Assembly (NCBI RefSeq): GCF_007991175.1
Contig: NZ_BJXV01000013.1
Coordinates: 62,001 to 126,000, forward strand
Origin: Halovibrio variabilis
Lineage (GTDB): Bacteria; Pseudomonadota; Gammaproteobacteria; Pseudomonadales; Halomonadaceae
Reading direction: 5' to 3'
DNA: 64,000 nucleotides
The position numbers and the translations under genes are program-made. Each line of letters starts with the position of its first letter. Within the stretch, counting starts at the first letter, position 1. Below, one piece after another: positions 56,546 to 64,000 of this stretch. A model generated the notes under the pieces. The model did not search any database. It was not told where the DNA came from and was given only the letters and a program-made list of their open reading frames with translations.

Positions 56546-56572
56546 CGTCGCGGCGCCCAAGGCACCGCGACG
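56546..56572 (-). terminator. GC-rich hairpin after phaP
   Basis: CGTCGCGG and CCGCGACG form an 8-bp stem 10 bp downstream of the phaP stop, with further pairing inside. No T tract follows on the minus strand. It may stabilise the phaP mRNA or partly terminate it so that phasin is made in excess over PhaC. Confidence 0.5.
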
Positions 56573-56582
56573 ATACCACCTA

Positions 56583-56993
56583 TCAGCTTTTACGCGACGA
56601 CTGGCTGGAGGCTTTGGCAGGTTGCTCACCTTTCGTCGCCGCTTTGGCTTGCTCGGACATTTGCTGCCCGGCTTCGCTGAACATCTTTTCCATTTCAGAT
56701 TTAAACTGCAGGCTCATCTCGCTCATCACCCGCGCGTCTTCTTGCATCTGCTGGGAAAGCTCATTCATCATTTCAGCTTGCTTGGTGCCGAAATCACGCA
56801 GGCTTTCTGCGTCTTCAATCTCAGTGGCGCTACGCATGCGCTCAGTGCCCATTTGGCTGTAGCGCTTCATGGCTTCCAACTGATAGTGGGTCATTTTTTC
56901 CATGTTATTGAGCATCAGCGAATTCATTTTACGCATCGGCTCGAACATCTGCTTCGTTTGGGCGTTAAAGGCGTCCATCATATTGTCTTGCAT
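56583..56993 (-). CDS. phaP: phasin family protein PhaP
   Basis: A 136-residue, almost entirely helical and amphipathic protein that coats PHA granules. It is rich in Met, Gln, Glu and Lys and has the phasin-like stretch QTKQMFEPMRKMNSLMLNNMEKMTHYQLEAMKRYSQMG. The C-terminal 25 residues are a Ser/Ala/Lys-rich tail (KASSQSSRKS). It is encoded directly upstream of phaC with 126 bp between them. AGGAG stands about ten bases before the ATG. Confidence 0.88.
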   Translation of the reverse strand: MQDNMMDAFNAQTKQMFEPMRKMNSLMLNNMEKMTHYQLEAMKRYSQMGTERMRSATEIEDAESLRDFGTKQAEMMNELSQQMQEDARVMSEMSLQFKSEMEKMFSEAGQQMSEQAKAATKGEQPAKASSQSSRKS

Positions 56994-57165
56994 GGTGTCT
57001 GCTCCTGTTTAGTTCCTTGGCATGAGCCTTAGGCTTTACACAAAATTACCTGGAGTGACTCATCGCGTTTCATGATATAGCGTTGCTTTGCGTTGCTGCA
57101 CTGCAAAAAGAGTAATCGCTAGCATGCTGCCTTGCAACATCGCTGAGATAGCGTCCTTACTCTCC

Positions 57166-57660
57166 CTACCCTTTTGCCCGTGAGCGGGAGGAGGAAGCGG
57201 CCGCTTTGGCCCTAGAGCTCCTCGCGCTAGATGGTTCTTTGCTCGATGACTCCTTACTGGATGACTCTTTAGCCGATGATTCTTTAGCCGATGACTCTTG
57301 ACTTGAAGAAGCCTGATTCGACGTATCTTGGTTCGATGAACGTTGACTCGACGTACCTTGATTCGCTTCGTTATCTTTATCATCCGCTGAGCCGCTGGTG
57401 CTACCAGCTTGACGCAACATATCCAGCATCATCTGCTGATAGGTGCCGAAATTGGCCAGCCCCTGGGAAAGCCCCTGCTGCATCATCGGCTGCTGTAGAT
57501 AAGGGCGCATCAAACTCATCGGGTCGTAGCCCTCAACCCCAGACTCCATTTGCCGTTGGATATTTTCCAGTAGATTTTTCTGGAAAACTTCCACATCCGG
57601 CAGGCCCAGCGATTGACGAAACTCATCCGGGGTGAGGTCAAACTCAACGTTGATTTTCAT
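57166..57660 (-). CDS. DUF6489-like protein with Ser-rich pentapeptide repeat tail
   Basis: A 164-residue protein. Residues 1-90 (MKINVEFDLTPDEFRQSLGL, PDVEVFQKNLLENI) resemble the DUF6489 family that often accompanies PHA genes. The rest is low-complexity Ser/Lys/Glu/Gln built from a 5-residue repeat (SSAKE/SSSKE type), encoded by a 15-bp tandem repeat, and ends in a basic RAKAAASSSRSRAKG tail, similar in style to PhaM/PhaF-type DNA-binding tails. A role linking granules and nucleoid is only inference. It lies between aroC and phaP on the same strand. Confidence 0.72.
   Translation of the reverse strand: MKINVEFDLTPDEFRQSLGLPDVEVFQKNLLENIQRQMESGVEGYDPMSLMRPYLQQPMMQQGLSQGLANFGTYQQMMLDMLRQAGSTSGSADDKDNEANQGTSSQRSSNQDTSNQASSSQESSAKESSAKESSSKESSSKEPSSARSSRAKAAASSSRSRAKG
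57227..57376 (-). repeat. about ten 15-bp degenerate tandem repeats in the DUF6489-like gene
   Basis: On the plus strand consecutive 15-base units such as CTCGATGACTCCTTA, CTGGATGACTCTTTA, GCCGATGATTCTTTA and GCCGATGACTCTTGA run from 57227 to about 57376, becoming more diverged towards the right end. Each unit encodes five residues on the minus strand. The period matches that of the trpD-trpC repeat, though the unit sequence is unrelated. Confidence 0.85.
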
Positions 57661-57728
57661 AGCCAGCTCCTGCTTTTACATTGTTTTAATTGAGTGTAGC
57701 AGCGAACAGCCAACCTCACCGCATTGCA

Positions 57729-58820
57729 TTATCGCTGAGTTAAACGCGGCGTCTCAACGCGGACCTCACCATTTTGCCCGCGCTGGCGGAGCCAGTGATC
57801 CAACAGCGTTATCGCCATCATCGCCTCGGCGATGGGCGTTGCACGAATACCCACACAGGGGTCGTGACGCCCTTTGGTAATCACCTCGACCGCTTGACCA
57901 TGAACGTCAATCGAACGCCCCGGCGTGGTAATGCTTGAGGTCGGTTTAAGCGCCAAACGCGCCACTATCGGCTGGCCGCTGGAAATCCCCCCCAGCACGC
58001 CGCCTGCATGGTTGGAGAGAAAGCCGTCAGGCGTCATCTCGTCGCGGTGCTCGCTGCCGCGCTGGGCAACGCTGTCGAAACCAGCGCCAATGGCTATCCC
58101 TTTTACCGCATTGATACTCATCAAACCATGCGCTAGATCAGCATCCAGGCGATCAAACACCGGCTCGCCCAGCCCGACCGGTACGCCTTCCGCTACCACG
58201 GTAATTTCCGCGCCGACCGAATCCTGGTCACGGCGCAGCTGGTCCATATAGGCTTCCAGCTCGGCGACTTTTTCAGGGTCAGGGCAGAAAAAGGCATTTT
58301 GATCAATTGACGCCCACTGTTTAAAGTCAATCTTGATAGGGCCTAACTGGCTCATATAGCCACGGATTTGTACGCCCTGGGCGGCCAAATATTTTTTGGC
58401 AATGGCCCCGGCGGCCACCCGCATGGCGGTTTCACGGGCGCTGGAACGACCGCCGCCGCGGTAGTCACGGTGGCCATATTTATGGTGGTAGGTGTAATCC
58501 GCGTGGGCGGGCCGAAACTGGTCTTTGATTTTAGAGTAATCATTGGAACGCTGGTCGGTGTTCTCAATCAACAAACCAATCGAGGTGCCGGTCGTTTTGC
58601 CCTCAAACACACCCGAGAGAATACGCACCTGATCGGGCTCTTTGCGCTGGGTGGTATGCCGTGAACTGCCCGGCCTACGACGATCCAGGTCGTGCTGTAG
58701 GTCGGCTTCGCTCAGGGGCAGCCCCGGCGGGCAGCCATCAACGATGGCCCCAAGCGCAGGGCCATGGCTCTCACCAAAGGTGGTGACGGTAAATAATTTG
58801 CCAAAGGTATTGCCAGACAT
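57729..58820 (-). CDS. aroC: chorismate synthase
   Basis: Makes chorismate from EPSP using reduced FMN, the last shikimate-pathway step, feeding PabB and the Trp enzymes of this window. The 363 residues from the ATG at 58820 match the family; an in-frame upstream start would add 11 residues. Signatures are [71 protein letters not shown] and [16 protein letters not shown]. It lies 13 bp downstream of prmB, a common order (prmB-aroC). Confidence 0.97.
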   Translation of the reverse strand: MSGNTFGKLFTVTTFGESHGPALGAIVDGCPPGLPLSEADLQHDLDRRRPGSSRHTTQRKEPDQVRILSGVFEGKTTGTSIGLLIENTDQRSNDYSKIKDQFRPAHADYTYHHKYGHRDYRGGGRSSARETAMRVAAGAIAKKYLAAQGVQIRGYMSQLGPIKIDFKQWASIDQNAFFCPDPEKVAELEAYMDQLRRDQDSVGAEITVVAEGVPVGLGEPVFDRLDADLAHGLMSINAVKGIAIGAGFDSVAQRGSEHRDEMTPDGFLSNHAGGVLGGISSGQPIVARLALKPTSSITTPGRSIDVHGQAVEVITKGRHDPCVGIRATPIAEAMMAITLLDHWLRQRGQNGEVRVETPRLTQR

Positions 58821-58833
58821 GGCGGTTAGTTCC

Positions 58834-59793
58834 TCACACGAAAGACGCCGCATGGGCGTCGAGTTCAGCGGCGCTCAAGGCAAACACGCCCTGGCCGCCA
58901 CGCTCGAATTCAAGCCATAGGAAAGGGACATTAGGGAATGCCGCTTCCACATGGCGATCGGAATTGCCGACCTCGACAATCAGCCAGCCCTCATCGGTTA
59001 AGTGTTCCCGCGCTTCACGCAGTATTCGCCGTACAATATCGAGACCATCGCTGCCTGCGCCCAGCGCTAACGAAGGCTCATGGCGGTATTCGGCAGGCAT
59101 GGTAGCCAGGTCGCGGGCGTCCACGTAGGGTGGGTTGGCGACAATTAAATCAAAACGCTGACCTTCCAGCCCATTGAAGACATCCGACGCCACCGCGCGA
59201 ACGCGGTCGCCGACATCGTGACGGGTAATATTTTGCCGGGCCACGGCCAGTGCATCCTGACTAATATCGGCCAGCGCTACTTCGCAGGTGGGCAGATAGA
59301 GCGCGGTCGCAATGCCGATACAGCCCGAGCCCGTGCATAAATCCAGCACCTTAGCGGGCGGCTCTTCCGGAAACCAGGCGGCAAAGCCATCCTCTATCAA
59401 TTCGGCAATCGGCGAGCGCGGAATCAGCACGCGCTCATCGACACTAAACGGGTGGCCGGCAAAGAAGCTTTCACCGAGTAAATACGGCAGTGGGCGGCGC
59501 GTGGCAATTCGTTCCCGCGTCAGGCTGATGATACGCTGACGTTCAATCGGCAGCAGTCGCGCCTCCATCACGCCAGGGTCAACATTCCACGGCAGATGCA
59601 GCGCGCCCAAGCAGAGCGCTACCGCCTCATCCCATGCCGAATCGGTACCATGGCCATAATGCAGGCCAGCCAGATAAAACTCGCTGGAGACCCAGCGCAA
59701 GTAGTCGCGCAGCGTCAACAGATCGCTCACCAGCGCCGAATCTGGTAGGGAAAGCGTTGAGTGAGAATGCTCAGCGTTAAGATGCGTGGTCAC
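58834..59793 (-). CDS. prmB: ribosomal protein L3 N5-glutamine methyltransferase
   Basis: Methylates a glutamine of ribosomal protein L3. The 319 residues contain an N-terminal helical domain (about 20-120) and a class I SAM domain with motif [15 protein letters not shown] (about 149-162) and the catalytic NPPY at 220-223 in [23 protein letters not shown]. The length and adjacency to aroC favour PrmB over the release-factor enzyme PrmC (about 280 residues). Confidence 0.94.
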   Translation of the reverse strand: MTTHLNAEHSHSTLSLPDSALVSDLLTLRDYLRWVSSEFYLAGLHYGHGTDSAWDEAVALCLGALHLPWNVDPGVMEARLLPIERQRIISLTRERIATRRPLPYLLGESFFAGHPFSVDERVLIPRSPIAELIEDGFAAWFPEEPPAKVLDLCTGSGCIGIATALYLPTCEVALADISQDALAVARQNITRHDVGDRVRAVASDVFNGLEGQRFDLIVANPPYVDARDLATMPAEYRHEPSLALGAGSDGLDIVRRILREAREHLTDEGWLIVEVGNSDRHVEAAFPNVPFLWLEFERGGQGVFALSAAELDAHAASFV

Positions 59794-59953
59794 AGCGACT
59801 CCTGGTTAACGATAATTATGGATGCGGCAAACAAGCAGCACCCACCTAATGAATAAAGATTGTACCTTTCACGCTGCCCGGTTCACAGCAACGCTCAGCC
59901 CGCTATACTGTACGCCTTTGCTTGATTCACCTTTTCTGCCACCTGAGCCTGCC

Positions 59954-60523
59954 ATGACGCGACGCCGCCACCTACCCAACGATGACGATATCAGCACCTT
60001 CCGCGACGCGTTAAAAGCGGCGGGTGTGCGGCCTATCGCCTCTAACCAAGCGGACCCCGGCAAGCCTAAACGCGACGATCAGGCTCACCAGGCTCGGCGT
60101 ACCGCTGCGGTAGAAAACACGACGACCCAGGCCAGTGGGCGCACCTCGGATGGCCGTGTTGAGGCAGTGCGCCCGTCTGAGTACCTAGAGTTTAGCGTGC
60201 CGGATCTGCCCTGGCGCGCCTTCAGTCAGTTAAAGCGTGGTCAAACCGCGTGGCAGGCAGGTCTTGATTTGCATGGCCATACGCTGGAAGAGGCGCGCGT
60301 TGAGCTGGAAAGTTTTCTGAGCGATTCGGCCAGCCAGGGCCTGCGCTGCGTACTCGTGGTGCACGGCAAGGCGTGGGGAACCACCTCAGATTTTCCGGTG
60401 CTCAAAAGCCATACCAACACCTGGCTGCGCGAGTGGCCGGGAGTACTGGCCTTCTGCTCGGCGATCGATATCGACGGCGGCACCGGGGCGGTCTATATAT
60501 TGCTGCGCAAGCGGGGCCAGTAG
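59954..60523 (+). CDS. Smr domain protein (SmrA-like)
   Basis: A 189-residue protein with a charged, probably disordered N-terminus (about 1-90) and a C-terminal Smr domain. The domain shows DLHGHTLEEARVELESFL and VVHGKAWG; most relatives read HGKG, so the following glycine is displaced here. SmrA/SmrB-type proteins are nucleases, and E. coli SmrB cleaves mRNA at collided ribosomes. The ATG at 59954 was chosen because the 44 upstream codons in frame show no family likeness. It is convergent with the patatin gene. Confidence 0.87.
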   Translation: MTRRRHLPNDDDISTFRDALKAAGVRPIASNQADPGKPKRDDQAHQARRTAAVENTTTQASGRTSDGRVEAVRPSEYLEFSVPDLPWRAFSQLKRGQTAWQAGLDLHGHTLEEARVELESFLSDSASQGLRCVLVVHGKAWGTTSDFPVLKSHTNTWLREWPGVLAFCSAIDIDGGTGAVYILLRKRGQ

Positions 60524-60527
60524 CGCG

Positions 60528-61568
60528 TTACTCGCTAGCGTCGGACGCGAGGCTAGGCACTCGCCGTTCCAACGCTTCATCTGCCAGGTGGCGGCCGAGC
60601 CGTATCAGTTCCCTACCGCGGTGGAATTCGTAAGTACTACAGACGGTTTTAGGTATTTCAATCAGCACATCGGGCGGGTAGCCCGCCACCTTGTACTTGG
60701 CCAGCGCCGCCTGGGTAATATCAAACGATTCCAGAATCATGTCCAGCTTGCTCCACTCGCGTTTACCGCGGGCTTCGCTGGTCTCTTCTAGCGCTTCACC
60801 CTGCCCGTTTATACCCTCACCGTTTCCACCTTCGCCGTTGGCGCCCAGGCCACTCCAAAGCTTGCGGGTTGCGGTACGCACATCGCCTATCCAGCTGCCC
60901 ATACGTTGATCGCGCTGGCGCTCTTGTTCACTGCGGCTATCGGCTGATTTCGCTTCCTTGGGCAGCAGCTCTTCTAGTGTCACCGGCAGCGGACTGTGCG
61001 CCGTAACGTTCACCGCCACTACAAAGTCGGCGTGGTGGGCGGCAACCACGGGCATGATGGGGAGCGGATTGAGGAGCCCGCCATCTACCAGCACTTGCTC
61101 GCCTAAATGCACCGGGGTGATCACCCCCGGCACGGCAATCGAGGCGCGAATGGCCTGGAGCAACGGGCCGTTTTGAAACCACACCTCGCGTTGACGTACT
61201 AAGTCAGTCGCGACCGTGGTCACCGGGATCGACAGGTCTTCAATCAAAATATCGCCGACCAGGGCTTCTAGCTTGTCCATGACTTTACTGGCGCGCATGG
61301 CGCCCATCGGGCTCCAGGTCACATCGACCAGCTTAAGTACGTCCAGGTAGTCAAGCTGACACACCCAGTCGCGGTATTCGGGCAGTTTTCCAGCCGCATA
61401 GACCCCGCCAATCAACGCGCCCATGGAGCACCCTGACACGGCAATGATCTCGAACCCCCGCGCCTCTAATGCCTCAATGACGCCAATATGCGCATAGCCG
61501 CGGGCACCACCGCTGCCCAGCACCAAGGCAACCTTATTGCCACTGCCCACCTGCGCCAATTCATTCAT
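60528..61568 (-). CDS. patatin-like phospholipase (RssA family)
   Basis: A 346-residue serine hydrolase with the patatin catalytic set: oxyanion loop GSGGARG at 18-24, nucleophile Ser48 in GCSMG, and the dyad Asp162 in VDGG. The RssA-like start ALVLGSGGARGYAHIGVIEAL is clear. A Gly/Glu-rich insert (NGEGGNGEGINGQGEAL, about 250-275) precedes a C-terminal domain with YPPDVLIEIP. It presumably hydrolyses membrane lipids in the cytoplasm or at the inner membrane. The start overlaps the stop of the upstream hydrolase by eight bases. Confidence 0.9.
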   Translation of the reverse strand: MNELAQVGSGNKVALVLGSGGARGYAHIGVIEALEARGFEIIAVSGCSMGALIGGVYAAGKLPEYRDWVCQLDYLDVLKLVDVTWSPMGAMRASKVMDKLEALVGDILIEDLSIPVTTVATDLVRQREVWFQNGPLLQAIRASIAVPGVITPVHLGEQVLVDGGLLNPLPIMPVVAAHHADFVVAVNVTAHSPLPVTLEELLPKEAKSADSRSEQERQRDQRMGSWIGDVRTATRKLWSGLGANGEGGNGEGINGQGEALEETSEARGKREWSKLDMILESFDITQAALAKYKVAGYPPDVLIEIPKTVCSTYEFHRGRELIRLGRHLADEALERRVPSLASDASE

Positions 61569-62466
61569 CAACGTCCCCCCAATGACGGTTAATGACCATC
61601 GCCACTTGCTCAACCGCCTGGAGCTCCAAGTGCAGATGGTGACCGCCGTTTACCACTTGACGAGTTAAATCTTTCACGGCTTGACGTGCCGCTACTGCCC
61701 AAGCGCGCTGCCCCAAAATACCGCCTTCGCCCTCTATCAACAGCACCGGCGCGTCAATAGCCGCCAAAAGCGAGCGTACCTGCTCAGGGGTGAAGCGTAC
61801 CAGCGACGGTTTCAGCAAACGGCTGTCGGTACGCATCTGGATGTGGCCATCGGCAGTCGCTTGGGTGTTACGCTCCACTAACGGGGTGGCCGTTAGGCTA
61901 TCCAACGGTGTGACACCGCCTGCCACACGCGCCGCCACGGCACTTTCGAGATCCGGGTAACGCGGTGTGCGGGAAGACCGCCGGCGGTAAGCCGTCAAGC
62001 CTTTACGTAGTTGGTCGGCGGTCTCTTCTGCCGGCGTGTTGAGGGCGCCTAGCCCGTCAATCAACGTCAAGCGCTCGACCCGCTCTGGCAGCGCGGCGGC
62101 AAGCAAACAGGCCACGGCCGCCCCCATGGAATGGGCTAATACCTTCGCTTGCTCAAGGCCGAGTGACTGCATGGCATCCAGCACATCGTGGCAGTAGTCC
62201 CACAATGCATAGTCAGTGCCCTCAGGCGCGTGGGATGAATGCCCATGACCGCGGAAATCCAGCGCCACGATACGAATATCCCGTGCCTCCACCAACAGCG
62301 GCGCCAAACGCGAAAAGCTGGCCGCATTATCCAGCCAGCCGTGTAAGGCCAGCCAGACGGGGGCATCAGAACGCCCCCAGCTCAGCGCCGCTAGACGCCC
62401 CTGAGCAAGCGAAAGTGGCTGCGGGGCAACATAGCGCGCCGCCGTGGGATTAGATTGAGGCATCAT
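61561..62466 (-). CDS. alpha/beta hydrolase
   Basis: A 301-residue serine hydrolase. The oxyanion region is LALHGWLDNAASF, the nucleophile elbow AHSMGAA gives Ser113, and NGGHHLHLE near residue 275 supplies the catalytic His. The best resemblance is to the MhpC/epoxide-hydrolase-like esterases; the substrate is unknown. It overlaps the patatin gene and is probably cotranscribed with it, suggesting a shared role in lipid or ester turnover. Confidence 0.88.
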   Translation of the reverse strand: MMPQSNPTAARYVAPQPLSLAQGRLAALSWGRSDAPVWLALHGWLDNAASFSRLAPLLVEARDIRIVALDFRGHGHSSHAPEGTDYALWDYCHDVLDAMQSLGLEQAKVLAHSMGAAVACLLAAALPERVERLTLIDGLGALNTPAEETADQLRKGLTAYRRRSSRTPRYPDLESAVAARVAGGVTPLDSLTATPLVERNTQATADGHIQMRTDSRLLKPSLVRFTPEQVRSLLAAIDAPVLLIEGEGGILGQRAWAVAARQAVKDLTRQVVNGGHHLHLELQAVEQVAMVINRHWGDVDE

Positions 62467-62549
62467 TCACGGTCCTACTTTGAGCTGACTAGATAACAGT
62501 AGCGGGAGGTAGCTTCAGCTCGCGCCCCTTCAGGCTGCAAGATGACGAC

Positions 62550-62717
62550 ATGAGCAACAAACGTTACCATGCCGACCTTAATGCTTCCGCTGCTTTTTAC
62601 CTCCACGTTTATTTTGGTGCTGATATGAAACCAAACCGCGATACTCGCGCCCGTAATCTGGTCTTTTTAGTTGCCGTTGTTAGCGCCATTGTCGTCGGCT
62701 TCTGGCTTGCGCGATAA
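62550..62717 (+). CDS. small single-span membrane protein (putative)
   Basis: This 55-codon frame starts with an ATG at 62550 and ends with a basic, then hydrophobic, C-terminus: KPNRDTRARN followed by LVFLVAVVSAIVVGFWLAR, one clear membrane helix. An internal ATG at 62625 gives a 30-residue form with just the basic segment and the helix. Ribosome sites are weak for both. It fills the space between two divergent minus-strand genes and ends three bases before the convergent permease gene. The clean basic-helix-basic pattern is the only support. Confidence 0.45.
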   Translation: MSNKRYHADLNASAAFYLHVYFGADMKPNRDTRARNLVFLVAVVSAIVVGFWLAR

Positions 62718-62720
62718 CGA

Positions 62721-64000
62721 TTACGCTTCGCCGAGTAAACCCAGACTGGCTGCTGGCGCTTGGCGACGTAACCCTCGCGAAAGCGCATGACCAATCACGC
62801 CAATCAACAGCGCACCGCCAACGGGGAGGAGAACCCATAGCCCTAGATGAAAGCGCGGGGCGAGATCCAGCAGGTAAATATACAGCGCCGCCGTGGCGAG
62901 CTCAGCCAATACTGCCCCCATTAACCCACTGGCAAAGCCTAACAGCGCGTACTCGGCGCCCTGCACCCGTGAAATCATTCGGCTACCGGCGCCAAACACA
63001 CGCAGCAGGCCGCTTTCATGAGCGCGTACCGGACGGCTAGCCGTTAGTGCGGCATACAGCACGCTAACGCCCGCCAGCAGCACCAAGGCGAGCACTAATT
63101 CCACCGCGCGGGTGACCTGGGTAAGCACATCGCGGACCTGGCCCAAAATCGCGTCCACGTTGAGCAGTGAGACACCGGGGAAATCGCTAATCAGCTCTCT
63201 GATCAAGCCATCTTCCGCCTCCGGCAAGTGAAACGCCGTAATGTAGCTATGGCCAAACTGCTCTAACACGCCGGGAGGGAAGATAACGAAGAAGTTAGGT
63301 CGGAAGCTGTCCCAATTCAGGCTACGTAGGCTGGTAATTTGGGTGGTGATTTCATCGCTACCGACCGAAAACGTCATTTCATCGCCAATGCTCAGCCCCA
63401 GCCGTTCGGCAAGGCCATCCTCTACGGAAATAGGTACCGGGGCCGTCTGTTGCGTCGTTTGCTGGGGCGTTGACTCTACGGCGCTCATCCATCCTTGGCT
63501 CTCTTCGTCTCCGCTTTGCTCGGCTGAGAACCATTCCCCTGCGACGACTTCATTGCCCTCAGGCAGCTCAGCCTGCCAGGTAAGATTTAACTCCCGACGC
63601 AGCGAGTTATCACCACGGGCATCCGGCGGTACGGCGTCTCTGGGCGACTGGTCATTTATCGCAACGATCCGCCCTCGCACCATGGGATACAGAGTGCTTT
63701 GGGTTTCCACCCGGGGTGAAATCGCCGCTTCAAACGCGTCGCGTTCGGAAGGCTGAATATTAATGGCAAAGTAGTTGGGGGTATTGTCGGGTAGCTGATC
63801 TTGCCAGGTAGTCAGCAGGTCGCCGCGCACCAAGACAATCATCGCCATGGCAAAGAACGTCACCGAGAAAGCCAGCAGTTGCCCCAAGCCCGCTTGACGC
63901 CGCCGCGCCAGTTGGCGACCGCCCAAGCGTAGCGCCTGAGACCACTCACTGCGCCCTGAGAACCTTTTCACAACACGCAGTAAGCCGCTAAGCAGCAGCG
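62721..64000 (-). CDS. YbbP-like ABC transporter permease (5' end beyond window)
   Basis: The frame is open to the right edge, so the visible 426 residues are the C-terminal half of a larger protein (E. coli YbbP has about 800). It shows four membrane helices: about 35-55 (LLAFSVTFFAMAMIVLV), and three in the last 150 residues (VELVLALVLLAGVSVLYAAL, ALLGFASGLMGAVLAELATAALYIYLL, LGLWVVLLPVGGALLIGVIGHAL) in the FtsX layout. The periplasmic domain between contains NYFAINIQPSERDAFE and LTWQAELPEGNEVVAGEWF. It likely works with a YbbA-type ATPase encoded beyond the window. Related systems (Lol-like/MacB-like) move lipids or proteins in the envelope. Confidence 0.85.
   Translation of the reverse strand, partial: LLLSGLLRVVKRFSGRSEWSQALRLGGRQLARRRQAGLGQLLAFSVTFFAMAMIVLVRGDLLTTWQDQLPDNTPNYFAINIQPSERDAFEAAISPRVETQSTLYPMVRGRIVAINDQSPRDAVPPDARGDNSLRRELNLTWQAELPEGNEVVAGEWFSAEQSGDEESQGWMSAVESTPQQTTQQTAPVPISVEDGLAERLGLSIGDEMTFSVGSDEITTQITSLRSLNWDSFRPNFFVIFPPGVLEQFGHSYITAFHLPEAEDGLIRELISDFPGVSLLNVDAILGQVRDVLTQVTRAVELVLALVLLAGVSVLYAALTASRPVRAHESGLLRVFGAGSRMISRVQGAEYALLGFASGLMGAVLAELATAALYIYLLDLAPRFHLGLWVLLPVGGALLIGVIGHALSRGLRRQAPAASLGLLGEA

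Overview
The window is a stretch of chromosome from a gammaproteobacterium, most likely a member of the Halomonadaceae (Halomonas/Vreelandella type). I infer this from protein content and gene order read by eye, not from a database search. The supporting content is a class I PHA synthase with phasin, a potFGHI polyamine importer, a trpGDC block beside gph and rpe, AhpC/AhpF, YdiJ-type D-2-hydroxyglutarate dehydrogenase and DUF4202, in a moderately GC-rich, densely coded sequence with many convergent pairs. No rRNA, tRNA, CRISPR array, insertion sequence or prophage was seen.

Layout. 0-5 kb: start of the methylcitrate operon (GntR regulator, prpB running off the left edge), pabB, then convergent cysH and cysB. 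5-13 kb: trxA with a strong terminator, an AI-2E-type permease, a SIMPL protein overlapping serS tail to tail, DUF4202, and a large FAD/Fe-S dehydrogenase. 13-17.5 kb: RND efflux pair 1. 17.5-23 kb: trpC-trpD-trpG, gph and rpe on the minus strand, with an orphan manganese-type binding protein where trpE might be expected. 23-27 kb: sulfate importer (sbp-cysT-cysW-cysA). 27-29.7 kb: a lower-GC accessory patch with alkB, a tandem array of ~150-bp palindromic repeats and an EamA transporter. 29.8-35.5 kb: yajG-like lipoprotein, tpm, SH3/YgiM protein, DUF1820, a small Cys-rich hypothetical, an unrecognised 680-aa protein with a papain-like catalytic signature, and tlyA. 35.5-42.4 kb: MscK-type channel, outer-membrane phospholipase A, the yqjD-yqjE-yqjK-like operon, and a BaiN/HI0933 flavoprotein. 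42.5-46.8 kb: RND efflux pair 2. 46.8-54.5 kb: DUF3617, a CPXCG protein, potFGHI, ahpC and ahpF. 54.5-64 kb: the minus-strand run prmB-aroC-DUF6489-phaP-phaC, then Smr protein, patatin, alpha/beta hydrolase and the C-terminal half of a YbbP-like ABC permease running off the right edge.

Themes. Sulfur assimilation appears twice (cysH/cysB and sbp-cysTWA), and both leaders share an AT-rich motif that may be a CysB site. Chorismate metabolism is spread over pabB, trpGDC and aroC, with trpE absent. The two RND operons, 29 kb apart, share the 12-mer ATACAATTATTG upstream, suggesting a common regulator encoded elsewhere. RND pump 1 lacks the usual TM4 second Asp and TM10 Lys of the proton relay, whereas pump 2 keeps them. 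Short tandem repeats with 12- or 15-bp periods recur in or next to coding ends (trpD-trpC spacer, DUF6489 tail, YqjK-like N-terminus, gph N-terminus).

The best candidate for something undescribed is the 680-aa protein at 32708-34750. It has a Q-x5-C ... H ... N arrangement (Q402, C408, H566, N587) like papain-fold enzymes and sits directly behind a small cysteine-containing protein.
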